A DNA stretch of 33,301 bases. Source: Bacteroidaceae bacterium (GTDB taxonomy: Bacteria; Bacteroidota; Bacteroidia; Bacteroidales; Bacteroidaceae). Below are positions 8,260 through 14,989 of the stretch, piece by piece. Below the pieces are notes generated by a model, which made no database searches, was not told the origin of the DNA, and was given only the letters and a program-made list of their open reading frames with translations. Where the stretch lies: NCBI GenBank assembly GCA_017536765.1, contig JAFXGV010000072.1, positions 1 to 33,301 of the forward strand. Direction: 5' to 3'. The stretch's first letter is position 1; the number at the start of each line of letters is the position of its first letter. The position numbers and the translations under genes were made by a program.

Positions 8260-9082
8260 ACAAGCATTTGCGCTCATAGCAGCGTTTACATTCATATTTT
8301 CGGCATTCAGCACAGCTAAAGCCGACGATGACAACTATGGCCTGTGGACCACATTCGAGGCATCGAAGAAGATAAACAAGAAATTCAAGGTGGGCGCAGA
8401 ACTCGAGTTCCGCAGCAACGACTATCTCAAAGACATCGAGCGCTTTGCCATAGGCGTTAGCGGCCAGTACAAAATAACCAATTGGTTAAAAGCCAACGCG
8501 GGCTACATATTCATAGCCGGCTACAACCCCAAAAACATAAGCGCTAAAGAAAATACCCTGTGGATAGATATGAACGGCGAAGAAGTACTATTTCCCAATT
8601 ACAACGTCGATCACTCATATTGGGAAAAGAGAAATCGTGTATATCTATCGGCAACAGCCGATTACAAAATAGGGCGCATATCACTATCGCTACGCGAGCG
8701 TCTGCAATACACACGCACCAATTCGGCACTTATCGACGAGGACAAGCATCGCCACGACGGCTTTTTAGGCGGGCCAAGACCTACAGAGACAATAGAGCAC
8801 AACAAAGAACTCAAAGAGCATAAGAACAACACCGTGCTACGTTCACGCCTCACTGCCAAGTGGGATATTCCCAAGTGTAAGGTAAACCCCTTTGTATCCA
8901 CCGAGCTTTACAGCCGCGTGGACAAATGGAGAGGTTTCGAGAAACTGCGCTCACGCATTGGTGCAAGCTACAAGATAAACAAGGACAACTCCGTTGAGTT
9001 CTATTACCTGTTCGAAAAGGCTGGCGAAAAAGGCAAAGCCAACACGCACGCAATAGGCTTGGGATATTCAATTGACCTATAA
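8237..9082 (+). CDS. DUF2490 domain-containing putative outer-membrane protein
   Basis: A 281-residue secreted or outer-membrane protein. It has a signal peptide (about residues 1-29, hydrophobic AFALIAAFTFIFSAF, cleaved near TAKAD). Alternating beta strands follow, such as YGLWTTFEASKKINKKFKVG and LSLRERLQYTR, ending in a short aromatic/hydrophobic strand (HAIGLGYSIDL) like those of outer-membrane barrels. This is the DUF2490 pattern. The start at 8237 lies inside the end of the DUF4956 gene; the signal peptide supports it. Function is unknown. In this operon it could be an outer-membrane component that receives or passes on a product from the inner-membrane pair, which is inference from context only. 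Confidence 0.82.
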   Translation: MNSKSKIKQAFALIAAFTFIFSAFSTAKADDDNYGLWTTFEASKKINKKFKVGAELEFRSNDYLKDIERFAIGVSGQYKITNWLKANAGYIFIAGYNPKNISAKENTLWIDMNGEEVLFPNYNVDHSYWEKRNRVYLSATADYKIGRISLSLRERLQYTRTNSALIDEDKHRHDGFLGGPRPTETIEHNKELKEHKNNTVLRSRLTAKWDIPKCKVNPFVSTELYSRVDKWRGFEKLRSRIGASYKINKDNSVEFYYLFEKAGEKGKANTHAIGLGYSIDL

Positions 9083-9093
9083 CCCATTATAAT

Positions 9094-9549
9094 ATGAAAA
9101 GATTTTTACCCCTGATAATAGCAGCGTTAGTGGCCACACCGGCCCTCGCGCAGCATATGATGATAGAAACAAGCAGCGAGAACAGCGTTATAGAGTTCGA
9201 TGCGCTGCGCAGAATCACCTTCAACGGCAGCGATGTGAACATACTGCAAAATAACGGCACTGCATACACAGCGCCTATGAGCGAGATAAGCCGCATATAT
9301 TTTGGCGATTTCAGCGGCATCGAAGACATTGCGCCCGAGGGTGGCTGTTTCATAACCTACATCTCTGCCGACGAAATAGCAGTAAACTGCCACGCAGGCG
9401 AAATCATAAACGTATATAACATAAATGGTTCACATATATTCCAAGTGCGCCAGCAGGAGGAGAACGGCAGCATATCCATAGCACAGCTGCCCAAGGGCAT
9501 ATATCTGCTGCAAGCATCGGGAAGGACCGCAAAATTCATTAAGCGATGA
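9094..9549 (+). CDS. Small secreted protein with T9SS-type C-terminal sorting-like tail
   Basis: A 151-residue protein with a clear signal peptide (about residues 1-19, ending ALAQ). A short module of about 50 residues follows (SVIEFDALRRITF...MSEISRIYF). The C-terminal part, roughly 75-151, has the features of type IX secretion sorting tails: VYNINGSHIF, then SIAQLPKGIYLLQ, and a final basic KFIKR. There is no room for an enzymatic domain. The module resembles the N-terminus of the next gene product (ANVKQITFDS...ANVDSISP). Its stop overlaps the next start (ATGA at 9546-9549), so translation is coupled. It may be a small surface or periplasmic partner of the beta-helix protein. T9SS export is not shown, and some Bacteroidales carry such tails without a full T9SS. 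Confidence 0.75.
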   Translation: MKRFLPLIIAALVATPALAQHMMIETSSENSVIEFDALRRITFNGSDVNILQNNGTAYTAPMSEISRIYFGDFSGIEDIAPEGGCFITYISADEIAVNCHAGEIINVYNINGSHIFQVRQQEENGSISIAQLPKGIYLLQASGRTAKFIKR

Positions 9550-11201
9550 AAAGAGTACTTTCGACACTTATAGTGCTTGCATCGATAGGTGCACAAGCAC
9601 AGGTTTTGTATGTGAACAACAGCAACAACACATACGAGGCCATAAACACCGCCAATGTAAAGCAGATAACATTCGACTCGGCACAGCTATTAGTGGCGGT
9701 GCAGAGCACCGATGGCACAACAAGCCAATATGCCACAGCCAATGTGGACAGCATATCGCCTTGCAACAATGGCGGCACGGCACTCACATACAGCAACAAC
9801 AGGACCGTAGTTTTTGATGCAGCCGATGCCTCAAATTTCACCGAGACGGTTGAAACCATCGAAACCGACGAACTTGTTGACGAGTGGGGCGATTTCATAG
9901 AAAACTTCAGCACCACCAAAATAATAACAATAAACTTCAGCGAAACGGGTGTCACCTGCAACAGCAATGTGAGCGATGTTACATACACCATAACCAACAA
10001 CACGCATATTGTCATAAACTCGGCACGCAGCAAGGTGGGCTATATTGTACGCGGCACCTGCAGCAACGGTTCCTTGAAGATATACAGCACCAAAAAGTTC
10101 CAGATAATGGTAAACAACCTGTCGCTCACCAACCCCACAGGCCCTGCCATAAACATCCAGAGCGGCAAAACCGTTTATTTCACCCTTGGAACAAACACCA
10201 CAAACACCTTGTGCGATGGCGCTACATACGCTGCACCCGCAACAGCAACCGACGGAACCGCCGAGGACCAGAAAGGCACGCTCTTCAGCGAGGGGCAGAT
10301 AATCTTCAACGGCACGGGAACGCTCAATGTCACAAGCCTTGGCGGGCACGGAATATGCAGCGACGACTACATACGCATACGTAGCGGCAACATAAACGTA
10401 ACCGCACTGAAAGACGGCTTCAATACAAACGACCAATTCCGAATTGGCCGCACTGCAAGCGCATCGCCCGTTGTGAAAATAAAGGCCGACGGCAATGGCG
10501 TGGACTGCGGTAAAGGAAACATCATAATAGAGGCCGGCAAACTTGGTATCAATGCCGGTGGCGAGGCTCTGAAAGCCGAATATGATGGCACCGATACCAA
10601 TATCACCGCCAACACAATCATAAGCGGCGGTTACATCAACGCCCGCACCAACGACGAGAAAAGCTCCATATTCAAGACAAGCGGCAACTTCACACTCAAC
10701 GGCGGCAACATACAGGGCGAGGTTAAGGGAAACGGCTCAAGAATAATCAACAGCAAAGGCAACATAACCATCGAGGGTGGCAAAATCACAGGCATTGTCG
10801 AGGGCACATTGAGCAGCGACACCACCACTGCCGGCGGTTTCAAATGCGACGGCGACCTGTTGATAAACGACGGCATCATAGCTCTTAATTGCAAGGGAGA
10901 AGGCTCCAAAGGATTCAATTGCAACGGCAATATGACAATAAACGGTGGCGATATCACAATTCTTGCCACTGCCAATAATTTTATTGCTGCCGAGTATGAC
11001 CGCAAAACGCGCGCCATCACCGGTAACGACATTACCATAAACGGTGGTGCAGTATTTGCAAAATCGTATGACCACGCAATAAACGGCACCGGCATCACGG
11101 TGAACGACGGTGTTGTACACGCAATAAGCACCGGCACCGCTGCTGTAAACACAGTAGTCACGCAAACCAGCGGCTGGTTGCTCACACAAGATGCACAATA
11201 G
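9546..11201 (+). CDS. Secreted carbohydrate-binding domain-containing protein (DUF4353, Cthe_2159-like beta-helix)
   Basis: A 551-residue secreted protein. The signal peptide (about 1-18, ending AQAQ) is followed by the same short module as in the upstream protein. A long right-handed parallel beta-helix follows from about residue 100 to the C-terminus. Its turns are visible as repeated NITIEGGKI, DLLINDGII, NMTINGGDI, DITINGGAV and GITVNDGVV segments. This fits the carbohydrate-binding DUF4353 family, whose clostridial member Cthe_2159 binds acidic polysaccharides. In other bacteria such genes are found near VTC, DUF4956 and CotH genes. Here CotH is missing within the window. No sorting tail or lipobox is visible, so the mode of surface attachment is unclear. 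A strong hairpin terminator follows at 11217. Confidence 0.82.
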   Translation: MKRVLSTLIVLASIGAQAQVLYVNNSNNTYEAINTANVKQITFDSAQLLVAVQSTDGTTSQYATANVDSISPCNNGGTALTYSNNRTVVFDAADASNFTETVETIETDELVDEWGDFIENFSTTKIITINFSETGVTCNSNVSDVTYTITNNTHIVINSARSKVGYIVRGTCSNGSLKIYSTKKFQIMVNNLSLTNPTGPAINIQSGKTVYFTLGTNTTNTLCDGATYAAPATATDGTAEDQKGTLFSEGQIIFNGTGTLNVTSLGGHGICSDDYIRIRSGNINVTALKDGFNTNDQFRIGRTASASPVVKIKADGNGVDCGKGNIIIEAGKLGINAGGEALKAEYDGTDTNITANTIISGGYINARTNDEKSSIFKTSGNFTLNGGNIQGEVKGNGSRIINSKGNITIEGGKITGIVEGTLSSDTTTAGGFKCDGDLLINDGIIALNCKGEGSKGFNCNGNMTINGGDITILATANNFIAAEYDRKTRAITGNDITINGGAVFAKSYDHAINGTGITVNDGVVHAISTGTAAVNTVVTQTSGWLLTQDAQ

Positions 11202-11216
11202 CTCCACATATCACAC

Positions 11217-11254
11217 AAAAAAGGAGTTCACTCGGCGAGTGAACTCCTTTTTTT
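11217..11254. terminator. Bidirectional terminator between the beta-helix gene and pyrH
   Basis: A 13-base GC-containing stem (AAGGAGTTCACTC / GAGTGAACTCCTT) around a GGC loop. It is flanked by an A-run on the left (11217-11222) and a T-run on the right (11248-11254), so it can end transcripts from either side. It serves the convergent polyphosphate operon and pyrH. Confidence 0.92.
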
Positions 11255-11271
11255 GATACTATCTCCAATGC

Positions 11272-11982
11272 TTAAGGATGAACAAAGGTACCTATTTCCT
11301 CGCCGTTCATAACCTTCTTAAGATTACCCACAATATCCATATTGAATACATAGATGGGAAGATTGTTCTGCTTGCACATAGCTGTGGCAGTCATATCCAT
11401 AACCTTGAGACCGCGGCTCAACACCTCGTCGTAGCTTATATCGTCGAACTTGGTTGCTGTGGGGTCCTTTTCAGGATCGGCAGTGTAGATACCATCCACG
11501 CGGGTTCCTTTGAGCATCACATCGGCTTCAATCTCAATACCGCGCAACGACGAGCCTGTGTCGGTTGTAAAGTAGGGGCTGCCTGTACCTGCAGCCATAA
11601 TAACCACCATACCGGCCTCCATAGCCTCTATGGCCTTCCACTTGGTGTAGAACTCACCCACGGGCTCCATACGAATTGCAGTGAGCACCTTGTTGGGAAC
11701 ACCGGCGGCACCAAGTGCCGAACTCAAAGCAAGGCTGTTTATAACGGTGGCCATCATACCCATCTGGTCGCCCTTCACGCGGTCGAAGCCTTTGCCTGCG
11801 CCTGTGAGGCCGCGGAAGATGTTGCCGCCACCAATTACTATACCAATCTGCACACCCATTTCGGCAACCTCTTTAATCTGTGCCGCATACTCGTTAAGGC
11901 GTTTCACGTCGATGCCGTAACCCTGTTCGCCCATAAGGCTTTCGCCACTGAGCTTCAAAAGAATTCTCTTAAACTTTGCCAT
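11272..11982 (-). CDS. pyrH: UMP kinase
   Basis: Phosphorylates UMP to UDP with ATP in pyrimidine nucleotide synthesis; a bacterial hexameric enzyme of the amino-acid-kinase fold. The 236-residue length is standard. The N-terminal KLSGESL (10-16) and the GGGNIFRG segment (about 51-58) form the phosphate-binding loops. The central MGMMATVINSLAL segment, the TGSPYFTTDT loop and the KGTRVDGIYTADP segment are classic PyrH sequence. The gene stands alone: it converges with the upstream operon and is divergent from a small membrane-protein gene. No strong promoter could be picked out in its AT-rich leader. Confidence 0.97.
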   Translation of the reverse strand: MAKFKRILLKLSGESLMGEQGYGIDVKRLNEYAAQIKEVAEMGVQIGIVIGGGNIFRGLTGAGKGFDRVKGDQMGMMATVINSLALSSALGAAGVPNKVLTAIRMEPVGEFYTKWKAIEAMEAGMVVIMAAGTGSPYFTTDTGSSLRGIEIEADVMLKGTRVDGIYTADPEKDPTATKFDDISYDEVLSRGLKVMDMTATAMCKQNNLPIYVFNMDIVGNLKKVMNGEEIGTFVHP

Positions 11983-12117
11983 ATATCTACTTGTTTATGA
12001 TTATACATACTACTTTGTAAAATTATATTATTTTTCTCAATCGTGCAATAAAGGTTAAAGATTTATGCTTCTTATTCCAAAATCACGGTTTATCGACTTT
12101 ATATAATAAAAAAACAG

Positions 12118-12125
12118 TACCTTTG
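12118..12125 (+). promoter_or_regulatory. Candidate -7 promoter box for the small membrane protein
   Basis: TACCTTTG is an exact match to TAnnTTTG and lies 21 bases before the ATG at 12147. No good -33 element stands at the usual distance. Confidence 0.45.
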
Positions 12126-12146
12126 CATAAACCATAGCAACAAGAT

Positions 12147-12359
12147 ATGAGATTCTTCAGAAACCCAAACATAACAGTGGCCATTCTTGCCATATACACA
12201 GCAGCGGCCTATGCCTACCTGATACCGCGTAACAACGAAATGAGCGATACCGAAAAATGGGTAACCGTGGGTGTATCGGTGGTCGTACTGGCCATCTTAT
12301 GGGTACTTATGCGCAGGCGCGAAAAACTGCGCCGCGAGAGGGAAAAAGATTCTAAATAA
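12147..12359 (+). CDS. Small two-helix membrane protein of unknown function
   Basis: A 70-residue protein not recognised as a named family. Two hydrophobic helices (about residues 8-25 and 38-55) are joined by a short polar loop (RNNEMSDTEK). They are followed by a strongly basic, charged tail (RRREKLRREREKDSK) that should remain in the cytoplasm. A TAnnTTTG box 21 bases upstream and a plausible coding pattern support a real gene. It converges on birA, and the two 3' ends overlap by 8 bases. Confidence 0.65.
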   Translation: MRFFRNPNITVAILAIYTAAAYAYLIPRNNEMSDTEKWVTVGVSVVVLAILWVLMRRREKLRREREKDSK

Positions 12360-13113
12360 CAAGCTCCACCTCCTTGAAGGCATAGGTGCGTGTAGAGCCA
12401 TCTGCGCATTGCAGGCAAAGATGGCCGTTGCTATGCACATCCACAATGCGGGCATCGAACTCCGATACCGAATCGCGGTAGCGCATAACCTTCTTATAGC
12501 CCAACAGATGCGCTTTGTAATCGGCTGCAAGCAGGGAATAATTACCGCTTTCCAATAGAGAATAGTAATAGGAAAAACTATCGAGCAACACGCCAAGCAC
12601 CTCATCTACGTCATAAGTTTCACCTGTGAGCATCTTCATTGAAACAGGCACTTTGTCCATAGGGGCGAACTGTTCCTGATTCACATTGAGCCCCACCCCT
12701 ATCACAGCCTGTTCCACAAGCTCACTACAGCAGTCGAGTTCCACCAAAATACCTGCCAACTTGCGCTTGCCTGCATAAATGTCATTGGGCCATTTAAGCT
12801 GTGTATCCACGTTCATATAGCCCATAGCGGCACGCACTGCAAGCGCTATGGCTTGTGAGAGGGCGAATTGCAAATGCACGGGCAACGAAACCGGGCGCAC
12901 CACAATGCTTGCCAACAGATTTTCACCCGCCTGCGACTGCCACACATTGCCACGCTGGCCACGGCCGGCTGTCTGCTCACGGGCATACACAACGATGGCT
13001 TTGGCACCACACGCAGCAGCCCACAGATGTGCTGCATTCTCGCGGGCATAACTATTGGTGGAATCTATTATATCAAGATGCTCTATGTAATATTCGGCAC
13101 TATTATAATCCAT
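12352..13113 (-). CDS. birA: Biotin--[acetyl-CoA-carboxylase] ligase (no DNA-binding domain)
   Basis: Attaches biotin to the biotin carboxyl carrier domain of acyl-CoA carboxylases through biotinyl-AMP. The 253-residue protein has only the catalytic and C-terminal domains. Motifs are DSTN (17-20), the biotinyl-AMP loop GRGQRG (50-55), KWPNDI (107-112) with the key lysine, and AGILVE (120-125). The N-terminal helix-turn-helix of E. coli BirA is absent, so it should not act as a repressor. The start overlaps the YjbR-like gene's end by 11 bases, consistent with co-transcription from the yraN side. Confidence 0.95.
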   Translation of the reverse strand: MDYNSAEYYIEHLDIIDSTNSYARENAAHLWAAACGAKAIVVYAREQTAGRGQRGNVWQSQAGENLLASIVVRPVSLPVHLQFALSQAIALAVRAAMGYMNVDTQLKWPNDIYAGKRKLAGILVELDCCSELVEQAVIGVGLNVNQEQFAPMDKVPVSMKMLTGETYDVDEVLGVLLDSFSYYYSLLESGNYSLLAADYKAHLLGYKKVMRYRDSVSEFDARIVDVHSNGHLCLQCADGSTRTYAFKEVELVI

Positions 13114-13450
13114 ACTTTTCGCGTATCTTTTTAGGCAGTTTCTTAAGAACCTCGCAATATGAATGGTCTACCAATTCATAAAAAATGGTATCGCTCAAGT
13201 GCTCAATATCCAACTGGTTCCAATACTTCTTGTTCATATGCCACGCCGGAGTAATCTGCAGGTAACGGTCGCGCAGCTCCAGTGCCTTGTCGGCATCGCA
13301 TTTAACGCAGAACCAGGTAGTGTTCTCCAAGTCCACGATTGCGAAAATCTTGTTCTCCACCCTAAAGGCCAATGTGGTTTCATCAAAGGGAAAATCCTCT
13401 GTTGCCCCTTGCTTGCTCAAACAATATATGCGTGCATCCTCTATATTCAT
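13103..13450 (-). CDS. MmcQ/YjbR family protein
   Basis: A 115-residue protein of the MmcQ/YjbR (CyaY-like fold) family. It begins MNIEDARIYCLSKQGATEDF and continues with a segment ending in LAFRV. Further family landmarks are CVKCDAD, ITPAWHMNKKYWNQLD and the C-terminal HSYCEVLKKLPKK. Family members are described as putative DNA-binding proteins, but the biochemical function is not settled. It lies in a tight minus-strand cluster yraN-yjbR-birA: 3 bases after yraN and overlapping birA by 11 bases. Confidence 0.88.
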   Translation of the reverse strand: MNIEDARIYCLSKQGATEDFPFDETTLAFRVENKIFAIVDLENTTWFCVKCDADKALELRDRYLQITPAWHMNKKYWNQLDIEHLSDTIFYELVDHSYCEVLKKLPKKIREKYGL

Positions 13451-13453
13451 ACG

Positions 13454-13816
13454 TTACCAGTTTGGATAAAAAGCATCTTCAATATGTTCTATCGTGTGCG
13501 CCTCGCCATCGCCCACAACGGTAACAATGTCGAAGCGTACATCCAAATCTACCTTTTTCCTCTGCACATAGACCTCGGCGGCAGATATAAGGCGGGAAAT
13601 TTTTGCAGGGGTGACAGCATCGGCCGCATCGCCAAAGGCATCGGTTGCGCGGCTCTTCACCTCCACAAACACAAGCACATCGCGCTCTTGAGCAATGAGG
13701 TCTATCTCCTTGTGCCCGCAACGCCAGTTGTATTCCAATATGGCATACCCCTTGTCGAGCAGATAACGGGCAGCCAACATTTCGCCTTTTTTACCTAACA
13801 GGTTATGCTGTGCCAT
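13454..13816 (-). CDS. yraN: YraN family protein (UPF0102, endonuclease-like fold)
   Basis: A 120-residue protein of the UPF0102/YraN family with a restriction-endonuclease-like core. The start is MAQHNLLGKKGEMLAARYL. The nuclease-like motif is visible as HKEIDLIA followed by VFVEVKSR (about residues 35-55), which holds the D and E-x-K residues of the fold. The biological role is not established, though a nuclease role in DNA repair or uptake has been proposed for the family. It is the first gene of the yraN-yjbR-birA minus-strand unit and has a convincing promoter at 13839-13870. Confidence 0.93.
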   Translation of the reverse strand: MAQHNLLGKKGEMLAARYLLDKGYAILEYNWRCGHKEIDLIAQERDVLVFVEVKSRATDAFGDAADAVTPAKISRLISAAEVYVQRKKVDLDVRFDIVTVVGDGEAHTIEHIEDAFYPNW

Positions 13817-13838
13817 AGCTGTTTTAATATTATTATGG

Positions 13839-13870
13839 CGAAGATACTACTACTTGCGGCGAAAAACAAG
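13839..13870 (-). promoter_or_regulatory. Promoter for yraN-yjbR-birA
   Basis: On the minus strand CTTG (13867-13870), 20 bases, TATCTTCG (13839-13846). It sits 22 bases from the yraN ATG. The -7 box has TTCG instead of TTTG. It lies back to back with the plus-strand promoter at 13877-13908. Confidence 0.6.
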
Positions 13871-13876
13871 CTAAAA

Positions 13877-13908
13877 TTTGCATTTCGGGCTCATTTACAC
13901 TAATTTTG
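13877..13908 (+). promoter_or_regulatory. Promoter for the RHH-like gene and tadA
   Basis: TTTG (13877-13880), exactly 20 bases, then TAATTTTG (13901-13908). This is a full match to the Bacteroidota housekeeping promoter consensus. It places transcription start about 20 bases before the ATG at 13937. Confidence 0.75.
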
Positions 13909-13936
13909 CTTTTCAAAAGCAATACTAAGCACTCCT

Positions 13937-14176
13937 ATGGGCACAAAAAAGACAAAAACACTAAAAGCAACAGCGACGCGCGTGCAACCCGTGCGCCACT
14001 CACGCGTTGTATGCCTTGTGAGCGACGAGGAGATGAAGATAATAAACGACTATCTGAAGAAATACAAAATAGCCAACAAGAGCAATTGGATGCGCAAGAC
14101 ACTGCTCACCGCCATATATAAAAGTATGGATGCCGATTACCCCACCCTCTTCAGCGAGCACGAGATGAACCGATGA
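13937..14176 (+). CDS. Small putative ribbon-helix-helix protein, translationally coupled to tadA
   Basis: A 79-residue basic protein not recognised as a named family. After a lysine-rich N-terminus (KKTKTLKAT) the segment HSRVVCLVSDEEMKIINDYL is followed by NKSNWMRKTLLTAIY. This looks like the beta-strand, helix, turn and helix of ribbon-helix-helix DNA-binding domains, of the kind found in MobC/relaxosome and antitoxin proteins. The promoter at 13877-13908 supports the start. Its stop overlaps the tadA start (ATGA, 14173-14176). It could be an autoregulator of the operon or a chromosomal protein with unrelated duty. The RHH reading comes from pattern only. Confidence 0.7.
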   Translation: MGTKKTKTLKATATRVQPVRHSRVVCLVSDEEMKIINDYLKKYKIANKSNWMRKTLLTAIYKSMDADYPTLFSEHEMNR

Positions 14177-14616
14177 GCATCACAATGACCGACACCGATT
14201 ATATGAAACAGGCGCTTGCCGAAGCACGCAAGGCCTATGCCGAAGACGAGGTGCCCATAGGCGCAATAATCGTATGCAAGGGGCGCATAATAGCCCGCGC
14301 ACACAACCTCACCGAAACACTCAACGACGTTACTGCCCACGCCGAGATGCAGGCTATTACTGCCGCAGCGGCCAACATTGGCGGCAAATACCTGAACGAC
14401 TGCACGCTATACGTAACCGTGGAACCCTGCCCCATGTGTGCGGGAGCCATCGGTTGGGCACAACTCGGGCGGGTGGTCTATGGTGCCGACGACGACAAAC
14501 GAGGCTACCGCAAATATGCGCCCAACGCGTTGCACCCCAAAACGGTTGTAACCGCAGGCATCGGCGCCGACGAAGCCACGGCGCTGATGAAAGAATTCTT
14601 TACCAAGAAAAGATAA
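14173..14616 (+). CDS. tadA: tRNA-specific adenosine deaminase
   Basis: Deaminates adenosine 34 of tRNA-Arg(ACG) to inosine so that several codons can be read. The 147-residue protein has the zinc deaminase motifs HAE (56-58, catalytic E58) and PCPMC (85-89, with zinc ligands C86 and C89). The EVPIGAIIV N-terminal motif is also present. The start at 14173 overlaps the preceding stop (ATGA). A second in-frame ATG four codons on is the only real alternative. Confidence 0.96.
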   Translation: MSITMTDTDYMKQALAEARKAYAEDEVPIGAIIVCKGRIIARAHNLTETLNDVTAHAEMQAITAAAANIGGKYLNDCTLYVTVEPCPMCAGAIGWAQLGRVVYGADDDKRGYRKYAPNALHPKTVVTAGIGADEATALMKEFFTKKR

Positions 14617-14628
14617 CAGGTTATTTTT
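14607..14628. terminator. Possible weak bidirectional terminator between tadA and the DUF4834 gene
   Basis: A short stem ATAAC/GTTAT with an AG loop is flanked by an A-rich run on the left and a T-run on the right. It spans both stop codons. The stem is short and AT-rich, so termination is uncertain. Confidence 0.35.
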
Positions 14629-14917
14629 CCTCCTTTATCTCCTCGAAATCTACATACTCACCCTCGTCTTTGTCGAACATCTTTTTACGCGGTGCCGACG
14701 AGGATTGCCCGGCCTGCCCACTATTCGTTGAGCTGCCGTAGAACGAGCCCGTGCCACCATATGAAGAGGATGATGATGAGGAGGAAGAACGGCGACGCTT
14801 GCCTGTAAACATAAAGCCAAGCATCGAAAGTATTGTGCGAATCGCCGAAAAGAGAAACGCCGGAATCAATATTATTACAAAAACTGCCAATATCAGCAGT
14901 AGAAATATAAAGCTCAT
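14621..14917 (-). CDS. DUF4834 family small membrane protein
   Basis: A 98-residue protein with one N-terminal transmembrane helix (about residues 2-25, FIFLLLILAVFVIILIPAF). A basic stretch (GKRRR, 39-43) and a serine run (44-52) follow. The glycine/serine-rich low-complexity middle leads to an acidic end (DFEEIKEEK). This is the pattern of the Bacteroidota-specific DUF4834 family, whose function is unknown. It lies 72 bases downstream of pssA on the same strand and is probably the last gene of the psd-pssA unit. Confidence 0.8.
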   Translation of the reverse strand: MSFIFLLLILAVFVIILIPAFLFSAIRTILSMLGFMFTGKRRRSSSSSSSSSYGGTGSFYGSSTNSGQAGQSSSAPRKKMFDKDEGEYVDFEEIKEEK

Positions 14918-14989
14918 ATCCGAAATAATTCAATTTACTAAAAAAACAATCTCCACGATAAAACGGATTTGTGCCAAAGCTATTTTACT

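Noticed and set aside
11100-11201. T9SS sorting tail on the beta-helix protein
   Set aside because: The C-terminus continues beta-helix turns and lacks the GxYxL/basic end pattern.
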